From NCBI GenBank assembly GCA_963816685.1, contig CAWFMB010000017.1:1-64000 (forward strand): a stretch of 64,000 nt of DNA. The letters run 5' to 3'. Positions 45,238 through 55,061 of the stretch are shown here, piece after piece. The first letter of the stretch is position 1. Each line of letters starts with the position of its first letter. This DNA comes from CAVYUC01 sp963816685. GTDB lineage: Bacteria; Bacteroidota; Bacteroidia; Bacteroidales; Prolixibacteraceae. A model generated the notes under the pieces. That model saw only the letters and a program-made list of their open reading frames with translations. It had not been told where the DNA came from and ran no database searches. The position numbers and the translations under genes are program-made.

Positions 45238-48200
45238 ATGGTTAAAAATTTAAACATACTTGTTAATAAACTGAATTCGTTTAGAAAAAAATTGTATAGC
45301 TATCGTTTACTTAAAGGTACATTGTTAACGTTATTCCTGCTATTGTTCATATACACAATCTTTTCGGTTACTGAGTATTTTGTTTATTTCTCAACAAATG
45401 TACGTACAGTGTTGTTTTTCGGTTTTATCGTTTTTTCAGTCTTGGTTGCATTTCGTTTCGTTGCAATTCCCCTGTTAAAATTACTGCATATTTTGAAACC
45501 AATTGATATTAAATCAAGTTCATATTTGATTCAAAATCATTTTCATGATATAAAAGATAAGCTTCTAAACATCATAGAGTTATCAGAAATAAAGGAAGAA
45601 AGATATTCCAATGAGATAGTGCTTGCAAGTATTGATCAGAAAATTGATGAACTTAAAATATTTGATTTCAGGGATGCTGTTCAGTTTAAAAATTTACGGG
45701 CGGTTCTTATTTATTTTTTAATCAGTTTGCTGGTTACTTTATCTGTATTTATGCTGAACAGGAATATTTTTGCAAGTTCAACAAACAGGTTAATCCATTA
45801 TAATACTGAATTTATAAAACCTGCTCCTTATACTTTTCAATTGATAACTACCGATTTAAAAGCAAAAAAAGGCGATCCTTTTAGATTAACCGTTAAAACT
45901 GAAGGTGATGAGATACCGCAATTGGTCTATATTAATATCGATGGAAATAATTATATAATGAAATCGAAATCGGCAGGAGTTTTTGAATTTGAAATTGCTT
46001 CTGTTATAAATCCTGTATCTTTTTATTTTACCGATTTAAAATACAATTCGAAGAAATTTTCCCTTCAGTTATTACCAAAACCAGGAATAACTGCATTTAG
46101 TGCAAGTATTTTTCCGCCGGCTTATACAGGAATACAAAATCAGGTATTCGAGAATATAGGCGATTTACAGGTACCAAATGGAACAAAAGTAGAATGGAAT
46201 TTTTCAGGTATCGATATCGATTCGCTCTATTTTCAGTTTTCAGATTCTTCGAAAGTTGCAGGGTTTAAAAATAAAACCAATTTTAGTGTTGAATCAAAAT
46301 TTTACGAATCAAAAACTTATCATGTTTATATAAAAAATGATGTAACCGATCCGGAGCTTGCACTTTCTTATCGTCTGGATGTGGTTTCTGATATTTATCC
46401 CGAAATAAATGTTGTACAGTTAAAGGATTCTTTTCAGTTAACTCGATTCTTTTTTAAAGGTGTTATTGGCGACGATTATGGATTTTCATCCTTAAAATTT
46501 CATTATAACATAAATAACAGAGATTCAGCAGTTTCGATTCCTGTTGTTAAGAATCTTACTGACCAGGATTTTTATTTCAGTTTTGATTTTAGCAGTTTAA
46601 ATTTGAATTCGGGTATGGTTTCATATTATTTTTCAGTAACGGATAATGATGTTATAAACAACTATAAAACAACTACTTCAGATAATTTTGTTTTTGAAAT
46701 TCCAAACAGGGAAGAAATTGCAGCTTCGGAAAAAGAGCAGTTTGAAAAGTTACAGGAAATGCTCAAACAAAGCGATAAACTTGCACAGGATATACAAAAT
46801 GATTTACAGAACCTGCGGATTAAAAATATGGATACAAATGTGTCGGATTGGGAAAAGTCGCAAATGGTAAGTGATATAGTTACAAAACAAAATAAGTTGG
46901 AACAGTTGTATGATCAGATTAAAAAAGATAACGAAAATCTAAACAATTACCTCAATTCATTTAACCAAAATAATGAAGAAATAAAAGAAAAACAGAAACA
47001 AATCGAAGAGTTACTCGAGGATGTTTTTACAGATGAATTGAAGGAATTAATGGAAGAATTTCAAAAACTGGCGGATGAGTTTGATAGTAAAAAATTAAAT
47101 CAGTTATCGGAGCAAATGGATTTGAGTTACGAAGATCTTCAAAAGCAACTCGATCGGAATCTTGAAATGCTCCGTAAAATGAAGATAGAACAAAAGCTTC
47201 AAAATGTAATTGATAATGTAAATAAAATGGCCGGCGAGGAGGAAAAACTTGCTGATGAAGTTTTGGAGAATAAAAATTTTGAAGAGATAAAAGAGGCTGT
47301 TGAAAAACATCAGGAGGAGTTAAATGAGCTTGAGGAGGATATAAAAAATGCATTGGAATTAAACGAAGAATTGGAAAAGCCGATGAATTTCGATGATTTT
47401 GATGAAGAGCTGGAAGATGTGGACAAAGGCATGGAAAACAGCAAGAAGGAACTGGATAAAAAGAACAGAAAAAAGTCAGGCTCTGAAATGAAACAAACTT
47501 CTGATAAACTTAAAAACACTGCATTTGCCATGCAACAAATGTTGAATTCCAATACAATGGAACAGAACATGGAAAACATTCAGAATTTAAAACAAATACT
47601 AAGCAACCTCATTCTTTTATCTTTTGAACAGGAAGATGTTCTGGCAGGATTATCGGATATTTCATCAGGAGATCCGGAATTGATAAAATTGAACCAGCAA
47701 CAAAAAAGAATAATAGATCAAAGTGGAATAGTCAAAGATTCTTTGTATGCTTTGGCAAAACGTACACCTCAAATTAACAGTCTGGTAAATAATGAGTTGC
47801 TGTCAATGGAGTTGAATCTGAAAAAATCGGCAGACCAAATGGAAGAAGCGCAATTTCCAAATGCCAGGGTAAGTCAGCAGTTTGTAATTACTGCAACGAA
47901 TAATCTGGCTCTCCTGCTAAATGAAGCGTTGGATAATCTTGAACAACAAATGGCTGATGCTATGCCGGGAGATCAGGAATGTGAAAAGCCTGGGAACGGG
48001 AAATCAGGAATGAACATGCTTAAGCAATCGTCTGAAAATATAAAACAGCAATTACAAAAGATGATTGATCAGATGAAAAATGGTAAAGGTCAGCAAATGA
48101 ACCAGCAACTGGGGCAATCACTGATGCAGCACGAAATGATGCAACAAATGTTACGCGACATTATGAACGATGGAAGTGTGGGAAGCGATGCAAGAAAAAC

Positions 48201-48516
48201 CCTTCAGCAAATTGATAATATGCTGGAAGAAAACAGAAAGCAGTTGATAAATAAAAATATTAATGCCGAAATGATTGCAAGGCAAAATTTAATTACAACA
48301 CGTTTGCTTGAAGCTGAAAAGGCCGAATTGGAAAGGGAATTTGAAGATAAAAGGGAATCGCAGACAGCAGATGATTTTTACAGTAATCCAGCCAAATTTT
48401 TTGAATACAAGGAAGACAAAAACTATTCAATTGAATATTTAAATAAAAATGCGCATAAACTTAACAATTTCTACAATAATAAATATAAGCAGTATTTAAA
48501 TAATATTGAAAAATAG
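45238..48516 (+). CDS. DUF4175 family large membrane protein
   Basis: The 1092-residue protein has two N-terminal membrane helices (about 23-43 and 52-75), a third near 153-175, a beta-rich periplasmic region (about 190-490), and a long glutamine- and glutamate-rich coiled coil to the C-terminus. This is the arrangement of the DUF4175 family, found mainly in Bacteroidota and Alphaproteobacteria, function unknown. It heads a rightward gene run with an RsbW-like kinase, ybeY, mnmG, apt and uvrC with very short gaps. An envelope-scaffold role is only a guess. Confidence 0.85.
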   Translation: MVKNLNILVNKLNSFRKKLYSYRLLKGTLLTLFLLLFIYTIFSVTEYFVYFSTNVRTVLFFGFIVFSVLVAFRFVAIPLLKLLHILKPIDIKSSSYLIQNHFHDIKDKLLNIIELSEIKEERYSNEIVLASIDQKIDELKIFDFRDAVQFKNLRAVLIYFLISLLVTLSVFMLNRNIFASSTNRLIHYNTEFIKPAPYTFQLITTDLKAKKGDPFRLTVKTEGDEIPQLVYINIDGNNYIMKSKSAGVFEFEIASVINPVSFYFTDLKYNSKKFSLQLLPKPGITAFSASIFPPAYTGIQNQVFENIGDLQVPNGTKVEWNFSGIDIDSLYFQFSDSSKVAGFKNKTNFSVESKFYESKTYHVYIKNDVTDPELALSYRLDVVSDIYPEINVVQLKDSFQLTRFFFKGVIGDDYGFSSLKFHYNINNRDSAVSIPVVKNLTDQDFYFSFDFSSLNLNSGMVSYYFSVTDNDVINNYKTTTSDNFVFEIPNREEIAASEKEQFEKLQEMLKQSDKLAQDIQNDLQNLRIKNMDTNVSDWEKSQMVSDIVTKQNKLEQLYDQIKKDNENLNNYLNSFNQNNEEIKEKQKQIEELLEDVFTDELKELMEEFQKLADEFDSKKLNQLSEQMDLSYEDLQKQLDRNLEMLRKMKIEQKLQNVIDNVNKMAGEEEKLADEVLENKNFEEIKEAVEKHQEELNELEEDIKNALELNEELEKPMNFDDFDEELEDVDKGMENSKKELDKKNRKKSGSEMKQTSDKLKNTAFAMQQMLNSNTMEQNMENIQNLKQILSNLILLSFEQEDVLAGLSDISSGDPELIKLNQQQKRIIDQSGIVKDSLYALAKRTPQINSLVNNELLSMELNLKKSADQMEEAQFPNARVSQQFVITATNNLALLLNEALDNLEQQMADAMPGDQECEKPGNGKSGMNMLKQSSENIKQQLQKMIDQMKNGKGQQMNQQLGQSLMQHEMMQQMLRDIMNDGSVGSDARKTLQQIDNMLEENRKQLINKNINAEMIARQNLITTRLLEAEKAELEREFEDKRESQTADDFYSNPAKFFEYKEDKNYSIEYLNKNAHKLNNFYNNKYKQYLNNIEK

Positions 48517-48521
48517 CCTGT

Positions 48522-48932
48522 GTGAAACGTGCTCCTAAAATACTGATTATTAATTCAGAAAAGGCAGAATTAGAGAGAGTTGAAAAATTTCTGGTTAAAA
48601 TTTTTGAGGAAAATAATTTACCAATGAAAAGTTTCAATAAAGTGTTGCTTTGTGTCTGTGAAGCAATTTTAAATTCAATTGAGCATGGTAACCGAAACGA
48701 CAGCAGGAAAAAAGTAATTATGGAACTTGATTATTTCAATCAGTTTATTGATATTAAAATTCAGGATGAAGGTGATGGTTTTGATTATGCAGCGATAGAA
48801 AATCCGACACTTAAACGGAATATCAAAAAAGAGGCTGGACGGGGAATTCATATTATTAAGTCGTTATGTAATAAAGTTGAATTTAAAAACAGGGGAAAAT
48901 GCGTCCGCTTTAAATTAGATGTAAGTGAATAA
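48522..48932 (+). CDS. RsbW-like ATP-binding anti-sigma regulator/kinase domain
   Basis: The 136-residue protein is a compact GHKL ATPase domain: N box CEAILNSIEHGNR (about residues 47-59), G1 box IQDEGDGFD, and G2 box GRGIHIIKSL. Proteins of this type phosphorylate or bind anti-sigma antagonists in partner-switching. No STAS partner or sigma factor is adjacent. The start codon is GTG at 48522, 5 bp after the DUF4175 stop. It overlaps ybeY by 8 bp, so co-translation is likely. Confidence 0.88.
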   Translation: MKRAPKILIINSEKAELERVEKFLVKIFEENNLPMKSFNKVLLCVCEAILNSIEHGNRNDSRKKVIMELDYFNQFIDIKIQDEGDGFDYAAIENPTLKRNIKKEAGRGIHIIKSLCNKVEFKNRGKCVRFKLDVSE

Positions 48933-49362
48933 AATATATATATATTTCGAAGATATACCACCAATCAAATTAAACGAAAACCTTCTAAATAAAAACATAA
49001 AACGTCTGATTAACAATGAATTAAAAATGATGGGCGAAATTAGTGTGATTTTTTGTTCAGATGATTTTCTGTTGAAATTGAATGAACAATATTTAAATCA
49101 TGACTATTATACTGATATAATAACTTTTGATTATGTAAATGGTTCAGTAATATCAGGAGATTTATTTATTAGTATTGACAGGGTCCGGGAAAATGCATAC
49201 AATTTTAAAAAGGAAATTATGAATGAAATCTACAGGGTGGTTTTTCATGGAATTTTGCATTTAACGGGTTACAAAGATAAAACGAATGAAGAGCAGAAAT
49301 TGATGAGGGAAAAGGAAGAGTATTATTTGGAAGGTGTTGATTTTAGTGAGGAGTATAAATGA
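48925..49362 (+). CDS. ybeY: Endoribonuclease YbeY
   Basis: The 145-residue protein is the UPF0054 family RNase for 16S rRNA 3' maturation and ribosome quality control. The metal motif reads HGILHLTGYKD: two histidines as in the canonical HGxLHLxGYDH, with the third ligand position occupied by Asp instead of His, as often seen in this phylum. The start codon is GTG. It overlaps the upstream gene by 8 bp and mnmG by 4 bp. Confidence 0.93.
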   Translation: MNKIYIYFEDIPPIKLNENLLNKNIKRLINNELKMMGEISVIFCSDDFLLKLNEQYLNHDYYTDIITFDYVNGSVISGDLFISIDRVRENAYNFKKEIMNEIYRVVFHGILHLTGYKDKTNEEQKLMREKEEYYLEGVDFSEEYK

Positions 49363-51239
49363 TTCAAAAATATGATGTAATAGTTGTAGGCGGAGGACAT
49401 GCCGGATGTGAGGCAGCGGCGGCAGCTGCTAATCTTGGATCCAAAACCTTGTTAATTACCATGGACATGACAAAGTACGGTCAGATGTCCTGTAATCCGG
49501 CAATGGGAGGTATTGCAAAAGGACAAATTGTACGGGAAATAGATGCACTTGGAGGTTATTCCGGAATTATTGCAGATAAAAGTACAATTCAGTTTAGGAT
49601 GTTAAACCGCTCAAAAGGTCCTGCCATGTGGAGTCCGAGAACGCAGAACGACAGGTTTAAATTTGTTGAATTATGGCGGGATGTGCTGGAAAATATAGAT
49701 AATCTGGATTTGTGGCAGGATGCTGTAGTAGAATTGGTGATCAGGAACAATGTTGTTGAAGGAGTAAAAACAAAAATAGGGGTTGAATTCAAATCAAGTA
49801 CGGTTATTCTTACAAACGGTACTTTTTTGAATGGACTGATTCATGTTGGCGCATCAAAAATGAAAGGCGGCAGAATTGGTGAGGCAGCATCTTACAATAT
49901 TTCCGAGCAGCTATTTGATGCAGGTTTTAAAACAGGACGGTTAAAGACAGGTACACCGGTTAGAATTGATGGACGCACCATTGATTTCTCAAAGTTAACA
50001 GAACAGACGGGAGAAGAAGTTCAATATAAATTTTCTTATTTACCCGGAATTCGGAGTGATTTAAAGCAACGATCGTGCTGGATAACACATACAAATCCAG
50101 ATGTTCACAATGAACTTAAATCAGGGTTTGATGAAGCTCCAATGTTTGATGGAACTATTCAAAGTACCGGCCCCCGTTATTGTCCAAGTATAGAATCAAA
50201 ATTAGTAACTTTTTCGGAAAAGGAGAAACATCAGTTGTTTCTGGAACCGGAAGGAGAAAAAACAATTGAGTATTATTTAAATGGGTTTTCTTCTTCTCTT
50301 CCATGGGAAATTCAGTATAAAGCATTAAATAAAATACCGGGTTTGGAAAAGGCAAAAATTTTTCGTCCTGGATATGCAATAGAATATGATTATTTTGAGC
50401 CAACGCAGTTATATCATACACTGGAGACCAAAATAATTAAGAACTTATTTTTTGCAGGACAAATTAATGGAACCACCGGATATGAGGAAGCGGCAGCACA
50501 AGGAATAATGGCAGGTATAAATGCACATCAAAAGTGTCACAGTGCAGGGGAAGAATTTGTTCTAAGAAGAAATGAGGCATATATCGGTGTTTTAATTGAT
50601 GATTTGGTCACCAAAGGTGTTGATGAGCCATACAGGATGTTCACAAGCAGGGCAGAGTTCCGTATTTTGCTTCGTCAGGATAATGCAGACATCCGATTGA
50701 CTGAAAGATCATACAATTTGGGCTTAGCTTCTGTGGAACGACGTAATTTATTAAATGAAAAATTGAATCTAATTTCGGAAATAATTAGTTATACAAGGAA
50801 TTTTAGTGTGAAGCCACAGTTTGTAAATCAGTTACTTACTGAAAAAAAGACAGCAGAATTAAAACAAGGGGTAAAGTTATATGATATCATTCTACGGCCT
50901 CAGATTTCAATATTTGATTTGATTGAATATATTACACCGTTTAAAGAGTTTCTCAAGAGGATTCCGGAACGAAGAAAAGCCGAAATTATAGAAGGTGCAG
51001 AAATTTCAATTAAATATGAAGGATATATAAACCGTGAAAAAGTGCTTGCAGAGAAGCTGGATAAATTTGAGAATATTAGCATATTCAACAGGTTTAATTA
51101 TGATAAACTGAATTCCTTGTCAACTGAAGCACGTCAAAAACTTCATAAAATTAATCCAAAGACTATTGGTCAGGCAAAGCGCATTTCAGGAGTTTCCCCT
51201 TCCGATATAAATGTATTATTAGTACTTTTGGGCCGCTAA
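49359..51239 (+). CDS. mnmG: tRNA uridine 5-carboxymethylaminomethyl modification enzyme MnmG
   Basis: The 626-residue protein has the FAD motif GGGHAGCEAA near residue 11, the family signatures CNPAMGGIAKGQ and FAGQINGTTGYEEAAAQG, and a C-terminal helical domain ending near the ISGVSP(S)DI motif. With MnmE it installs the cmnm5 group on U34 of several tRNAs. It is full length. A parS-like site lies two bases past its stop codon, and mnmG/gidA often lies near the origin in other phyla. Confidence 0.97.
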   Translation: MIQKYDVIVVGGGHAGCEAAAAAANLGSKTLLITMDMTKYGQMSCNPAMGGIAKGQIVREIDALGGYSGIIADKSTIQFRMLNRSKGPAMWSPRTQNDRFKFVELWRDVLENIDNLDLWQDAVVELVIRNNVVEGVKTKIGVEFKSSTVILTNGTFLNGLIHVGASKMKGGRIGEAASYNISEQLFDAGFKTGRLKTGTPVRIDGRTIDFSKLTEQTGEEVQYKFSYLPGIRSDLKQRSCWITHTNPDVHNELKSGFDEAPMFDGTIQSTGPRYCPSIESKLVTFSEKEKHQLFLEPEGEKTIEYYLNGFSSSLPWEIQYKALNKIPGLEKAKIFRPGYAIEYDYFEPTQLYHTLETKIIKNLFFAGQINGTTGYEEAAAQGIMAGINAHQKCHSAGEEFVLRRNEAYIGVLIDDLVTKGVDEPYRMFTSRAEFRILLRQDNADIRLTERSYNLGLASVERRNLLNEKLNLISEIISYTRNFSVKPQFVNQLLTEKKTAELKQGVKLYDIILRPQISIFDLIEYITPFKEFLKRIPERRKAEIIEGAEISIKYEGYINREKVLAEKLDKFENISIFNRFNYDKLNSLSTEARQKLHKINPKTIGQAKRISGVSPSDINVLLVLLGR

Positions 51240-51240
51240 A

Positions 51241-51254
51241 GTTCCACGTGGAAC
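51241..51254. promoter_or_regulatory. parS-like site (perfect palindrome)
   Basis: GTTCCACGTGGAAC is a perfect 14-bp palindrome in the 29-bp gap between mnmG and apt. It agrees closely with the chromosomal parS consensus bound by ParB (core TTCCACGTGGAA versus B. subtilis TTTCACGTGAAA). Confidence 0.75.
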
Positions 51255-51268
51255 AAAATACAGTTTAA

Positions 51269-51790
51269 ATGAATTTAAAAGAGGAAATAAGGGAGATTCT
51301 TAATTTTCCCAGAGAAGGAATAAATTTCAAAGATATTACGACGCTTTTAAAAAATGCTGAAGCTTTTCGTTTCACGACAAATGCAATTGTAGATACGTTT
51401 AAGGAAAAACAGATTACAAAAGTTTTAGGAATTGAAGCGAGAGGTTTTATGGTAGGCGGTGCGGTGGCATATTCTCTTGGAGCAGGTTTTGTCCCGGTTC
51501 GTAAAAAAGGAAAACTGCCTGCAAGGACGATTTCCGAAACCTACATGTTGGAATATGGGGAAGATTGTGTGGAAATGCATGCAGATGCAGTAACCAATGA
51601 GGATGTTGTTTTAATTCACGATGATTTGCTTGCTACCGGCGGAACAGCATATGCAACTCTTCAGATGGTGAAACGGATGAAAGTGAAAGAGGTTTATTTT
51701 AGTTTTATTTGCGACTTGGAATTTATTCAAACTGATTCCAAGAAGAAGATTCTGGAACATGAAACCCAGGTACTTGTCAAATATCAGTAA
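51269..51790 (+). CDS. apt: Adenine phosphoribosyltransferase
   Basis: The 173-residue protein is a type I phosphoribosyltransferase. It has the N-terminal REGINFKDITTLL of Apt, the EARGFMVGG loop, the flexible-loop RKKGKLPA, and the PRPP-binding motif IHDDLLATGGTA near residue 115. It makes AMP from adenine and PRPP in purine salvage. It lies between mnmG and uvrC; uvrC's ATG is inside its last 32 bases. Confidence 0.96.
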   Translation: MNLKEEIREILNFPREGINFKDITTLLKNAEAFRFTTNAIVDTFKEKQITKVLGIEARGFMVGGAVAYSLGAGFVPVRKKGKLPARTISETYMLEYGEDCVEMHADAVTNEDVVLIHDDLLATGGTAYATLQMVKRMKVKEVYFSFICDLEFIQTDSKKKILEHETQVLVKYQ

Positions 51791-53606
51791 GTTGAAATAT
51801 AAGGTAGCCAATAAATATATCGATCATTTAAAATCACTTATAGCGGTTTTGCCGGGAAAACCTGGAATTTATCAATTCTATGACAGTTCAAACAATGTAA
51901 TTTACATTGGAAAAGCAAAGGATTTAAAAAAGCGGGTTACCTCCTACTTTTCAAAGCAACAGGATAATCGGAAAACAGCACTTCTTGTTCGGAATATTGC
52001 GGATATCCGTCATTTGGTAGTGGAAACAGAACAAGATGCACTTCTGTTGGAAAATAACCTGATAAAGAAATACCAGCCAAGATATAATATTCGTTTAAAA
52101 GATGATAAAAGTTATCCCTGGATTTGCATAAAAAATGAACCTTTTCCAAGAGTATTTAAAACACGAAATGTAATTAAAGATGGTTCAAAATATTTTGGTC
52201 CATATACTTCTGTTTATACCGTCCGAACCTTATTGGACCTTTTCAAGACTGAATACAAACTAAGGACCTGCAATTATGTTTTAACTAACGAAAACATCAA
52301 AAGCGGCAAGTATAAGGTATGTCTGGAATATCATATAGGAAATTGCCTGGGTCCGTGCGAAGGTCTTATTGATAAAGAAAGTTATGAAGAAGGAATTAAT
52401 GATATTGAAAACATTTTAAAGGGAAATATTACCGGGGTAATTAAGCATCTTGAAAATATTATGAGCGAAAAAGCAACATTATTGGATTTTGAAGAAGCTC
52501 AAAGAATAAAGGAAAAATATGATTCATTAAAAAGATATCAAAGTAAATCTACTGTTGTATCCCCATCTATTTCTGATGTGGATGTTTATTCCATCAGCGA
52601 AGATGAAAAATTTGCCTATATCAATTTTTTAAAAATTATAAAAGGTGCAATTATTCAAACATTTACTCTTGAGATTAAAAAGAATTTAAATGAATCTCCC
52701 GAGGAATTATTGTTAGCCGGAATTGTTGATATACGTCAGAAAATTTTTAGCAATGCAAAGGAAATTCTGGTACCATTAAAACTTGAAAATGTATTCGATG
52801 GTGTTAAATTTAAGGTCCCATTGAAAGGTGATAAAAGAAAGTTACTTGATCTTTCACAGCGAAATGCAAAATATTTCAGGTTGGAAAAAGACAAACAGGC
52901 AATACAGTTAAATCCTAAGATTCGTGAAGAAAGAATTTTAAGTACAATTAAAAAGGATCTTCAGCTATCGGATTTACCTAAAAGGATAGAATGCTTTGAT
53001 AACAGTAACCTGCAAGGTTCAAACCCTGTAGCAGCCTGTGTTGTATTTAAAAATGCCAAACCATTTAAAAAGGAATACAGACATTATAACATTAAGAGTG
53101 TTGAGGGACCAAATGATTTTGCATCAATGGAGGAAGTGGTTTACAGGCGATATAGGAGGCAATTGGAAGAAGAAAATGAATTGCCCCAGCTGATTGTAGT
53201 TGATGGTGGAAAGGGTCAGCTTTCAGCTGCAGTAAAGGCCTTGGATGCATTGAATTTGAGAGGAAAAATATCAATCATTGGGATTGCAAAACGATTGGAA
53301 GAAATATATTTTCCTGGTGATTCTGTTCCGGTTTATATCAAAAAGAATTCTGAATCTTTAAAAATTATTCAGCAATTAAGAGATGAAGCACATCGCTTTG
53401 GAATTAATTTTCACAGAAATAAACGGTCTAAAAGTTTTATTGGTTCAGAACTTAATTCGATAAAAGGAATAGGAAATGAAACGGCTAAAAAACTTTTTGA
53501 AGATTTTAAATCTGTAAAGAAAATTAAAGAGCAACATATTGAAGCTTTAATACAATCCGTAGGAAAATCAAAAGGAGAAGTCGTTTACAGATATTTTCAC
53601 CCGTAA
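51759..53606 (+). CDS. uvrC: Excinuclease ABC subunit C
   Basis: The 615-residue protein shows the GIY-YIG nuclease (KPGIYQFYD...VIYIGKAKDLKKRV, about 33-60), the UVR/UvrB-binding helix near 235-255 (EEAQRIKEKYDSLK), the RNase-H-like C nuclease (IECFDNSNLQG with D, and VVDGGKGQLSAA), and a terminal HhH region (LNSIKGIGNETAKKLFEDF). It performs the dual incision in nucleotide excision repair. The ATG at 51759 overlaps apt by 32 bp; a later TTG at 51792 is possible. Confidence 0.96.
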   Translation: MKPRYLSNISKLKYKVANKYIDHLKSLIAVLPGKPGIYQFYDSSNNVIYIGKAKDLKKRVTSYFSKQQDNRKTALLVRNIADIRHLVVETEQDALLLENNLIKKYQPRYNIRLKDDKSYPWICIKNEPFPRVFKTRNVIKDGSKYFGPYTSVYTVRTLLDLFKTEYKLRTCNYVLTNENIKSGKYKVCLEYHIGNCLGPCEGLIDKESYEEGINDIENILKGNITGVIKHLENIMSEKATLLDFEEAQRIKEKYDSLKRYQSKSTVVSPSISDVDVYSISEDEKFAYINFLKIIKGAIIQTFTLEIKKNLNESPEELLLAGIVDIRQKIFSNAKEILVPLKLENVFDGVKFKVPLKGDKRKLLDLSQRNAKYFRLEKDKQAIQLNPKIREERILSTIKKDLQLSDLPKRIECFDNSNLQGSNPVAACVVFKNAKPFKKEYRHYNIKSVEGPNDFASMEEVVYRRYRRQLEEENELPQLIVVDGGKGQLSAAVKALDALNLRGKISIIGIAKRLEEIYFPGDSVPVYIKKNSESLKIIQQLRDEAHRFGINFHRNKRSKSFIGSELNSIKGIGNETAKKLFEDFKSVKKIKEQHIEALIQSVGKSKGEVVYRYFHP

Positions 53607-54024
53607 ATTAAGAAGAAGAAAAGGAATCTGGTATTCATGGAAATGAGGAAAGGTGTTAATGGTCCAGTCTCTTCCAGCTATTGCATATTCTGTTGATAAT
53701 AAGCAGTTTACATCTGTATCAAGAGGAATAGAGACGGATAAAAATCAATCATTCTTTTTATGGGGATTAAATTGGTGAGTCAATAAACAGAATTTACGAA
53801 TTTCCACTTTTTTAATTTAACGGCTTTGGATTTAGATAAAACTTGTGCGATAAAACAAGATACTGATTTCAGTAAAACTTGGGTAACAAGAGCATACTGA
53901 ATGAAAATCAGGCAGAAATAATTTAAGCGGAACCGGTGGTGATGATTGCAACTAGGCAAAAAGCCGCATTTTATGATAATATTCGTGTAATCTCCAGTGG
54001 GTTTATAAAAGCAATACAATAAAA
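53607..54024. other. Intergenic region between convergent uvrC and rsgA
   Basis: These 418 bases hold only short frames with no family likeness. Being between convergent genes it should contain terminators, but I see no strong hairpin with a T-run. Confidence 0.45.
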
Positions 54025-54996
54025 TCAATAAGGTTTCCGGTACTTATCATCTTCTTCCAAAAGACCCAGATAACTTATGAAGCGACTTTGGGCAATTACT
54101 CCATTTTCAACAGCATTTTTTACAGCGCATCCTGGTTCATGTGTATGTGAACAATTATTATATTGACAATCAGATGAATATTTAAATATTTCGGGGAAGT
54201 AATGTGAAATTTCCCAGGGTTCCATATTTAGCATACCAAAACCTTTAATGCCCGGAGTATCAATAATATATCCTCCAAAATCAAGTTTATATAATGTGGT
54301 GTAAGTAGTAGTGTGTTTACCTGTTTTATGATATTCGGAAATTTGCTCCGTTTTTAACTTTAAACCTGGCTGAAACCGGTTAATCAAAGTGGACTTCCCT
54401 ACTCCACTGTGACCGCTGATGACATTAATTTTATCCTTTATTTCAAGTTGCAAATTTTCTAAACTTTCCGGATTTTTAGCAGATGTTGTAATACAGCGAT
54501 ATCCAATTTTATTGTAGATATCGATTAACTGGATTAATTTATTTGTTATTTCAGCATCATAAAGATCTGTTTTGTTGAAAACCAGTAATACAGGAATATT
54601 ATAAGCTTCTGCTGAAGCAAGATAACGATCAGTAAATGTGGTTGTTGTAACCGGATAAGCTAAAGTCACTACCAGGATTGCCTGATCAATATTTGCTGCA
54701 ATGATATGTGATTGTTTTGAAAGATTTTGAGAACGCCTAACGATGTAATTTTTACGATCGGATACAGAAGCAATAAGTCCAATTTTTTTTGCCCGGTCTT
54801 CATTTTCATCATTTTGGACTATAAATTTAACGTGGTCACCAACAGCAACAGGATTTGTGCTTTTAATCCCTTGTAGGCGAAAATTGCCTTTAACTTTGCA
54901 TTCATAGAGTACAGCGTTTTCGTCTTCAACAGTATACCAACTTCCTGTGGATTTTACCACCAAACCTTTCTTCACAACAACATATTTTGAATACAA
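54025..54996 (-). CDS. rsgA: Ribosome small subunit-dependent GTPase A
   Basis: The 323-residue protein is a circularly permuted GTPase: an N-terminal OB fold (KGLVVKSTGSWYTVED), then G4 NKTD, G1 GHSGVGKST, G3 DTPG, and a zinc finger with C-x5-C-x-H-x5-C (CQYNNCSHTHEPGC). It assists late 30S maturation. The upstream codon is TTG at 54996, with an in-frame GTG at 54975 also possible, so the exact start is open. A degenerate parS site sits just upstream. Confidence 0.95.
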   Translation of the reverse strand: MYSKYVVVKKGLVVKSTGSWYTVEDENAVLYECKVKGNFRLQGIKSTNPVAVGDHVKFIVQNDENEDRAKKIGLIASVSDRKNYIVRRSQNLSKQSHIIAANIDQAILVVTLAYPVTTTTFTDRYLASAEAYNIPVLLVFNKTDLYDAEITNKLIQLIDIYNKIGYRCITTSAKNPESLENLQLEIKDKINVISGHSGVGKSTLINRFQPGLKLKTEQISEYHKTGKHTTTYTTLYKLDFGGYIIDTPGIKGFGMLNMEPWEISHYFPEIFKYSSDCQYNNCSHTHEPGCAVKNAVENGVIAQSRFISYLGLLEEDDKYRKPY

Positions 54997-55037
54997 ATGT
55001 AGGTATTCATCTGTAAGGGGGAATCATCAAAAGTATT

Positions 55038-55051
55038 TTTTCACGTGGAAC
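55038..55051. promoter_or_regulatory. Degenerate parS-like site
   Basis: TTTTCACGTGGAAC, with CACGTG at 55042-55047, lies between rsgA and the tdh stop. One arm matches the site at 51241 and the other resembles the B. subtilis TTTCACGTG form. Confidence 0.5.
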
Positions 55052-55061
55052 ATACAAACTT

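Noticed and set aside
53780..54028. Minus-strand frame after uvrC
   Set aside because: It ends into rsgA's 3' region and shows no conserved features.
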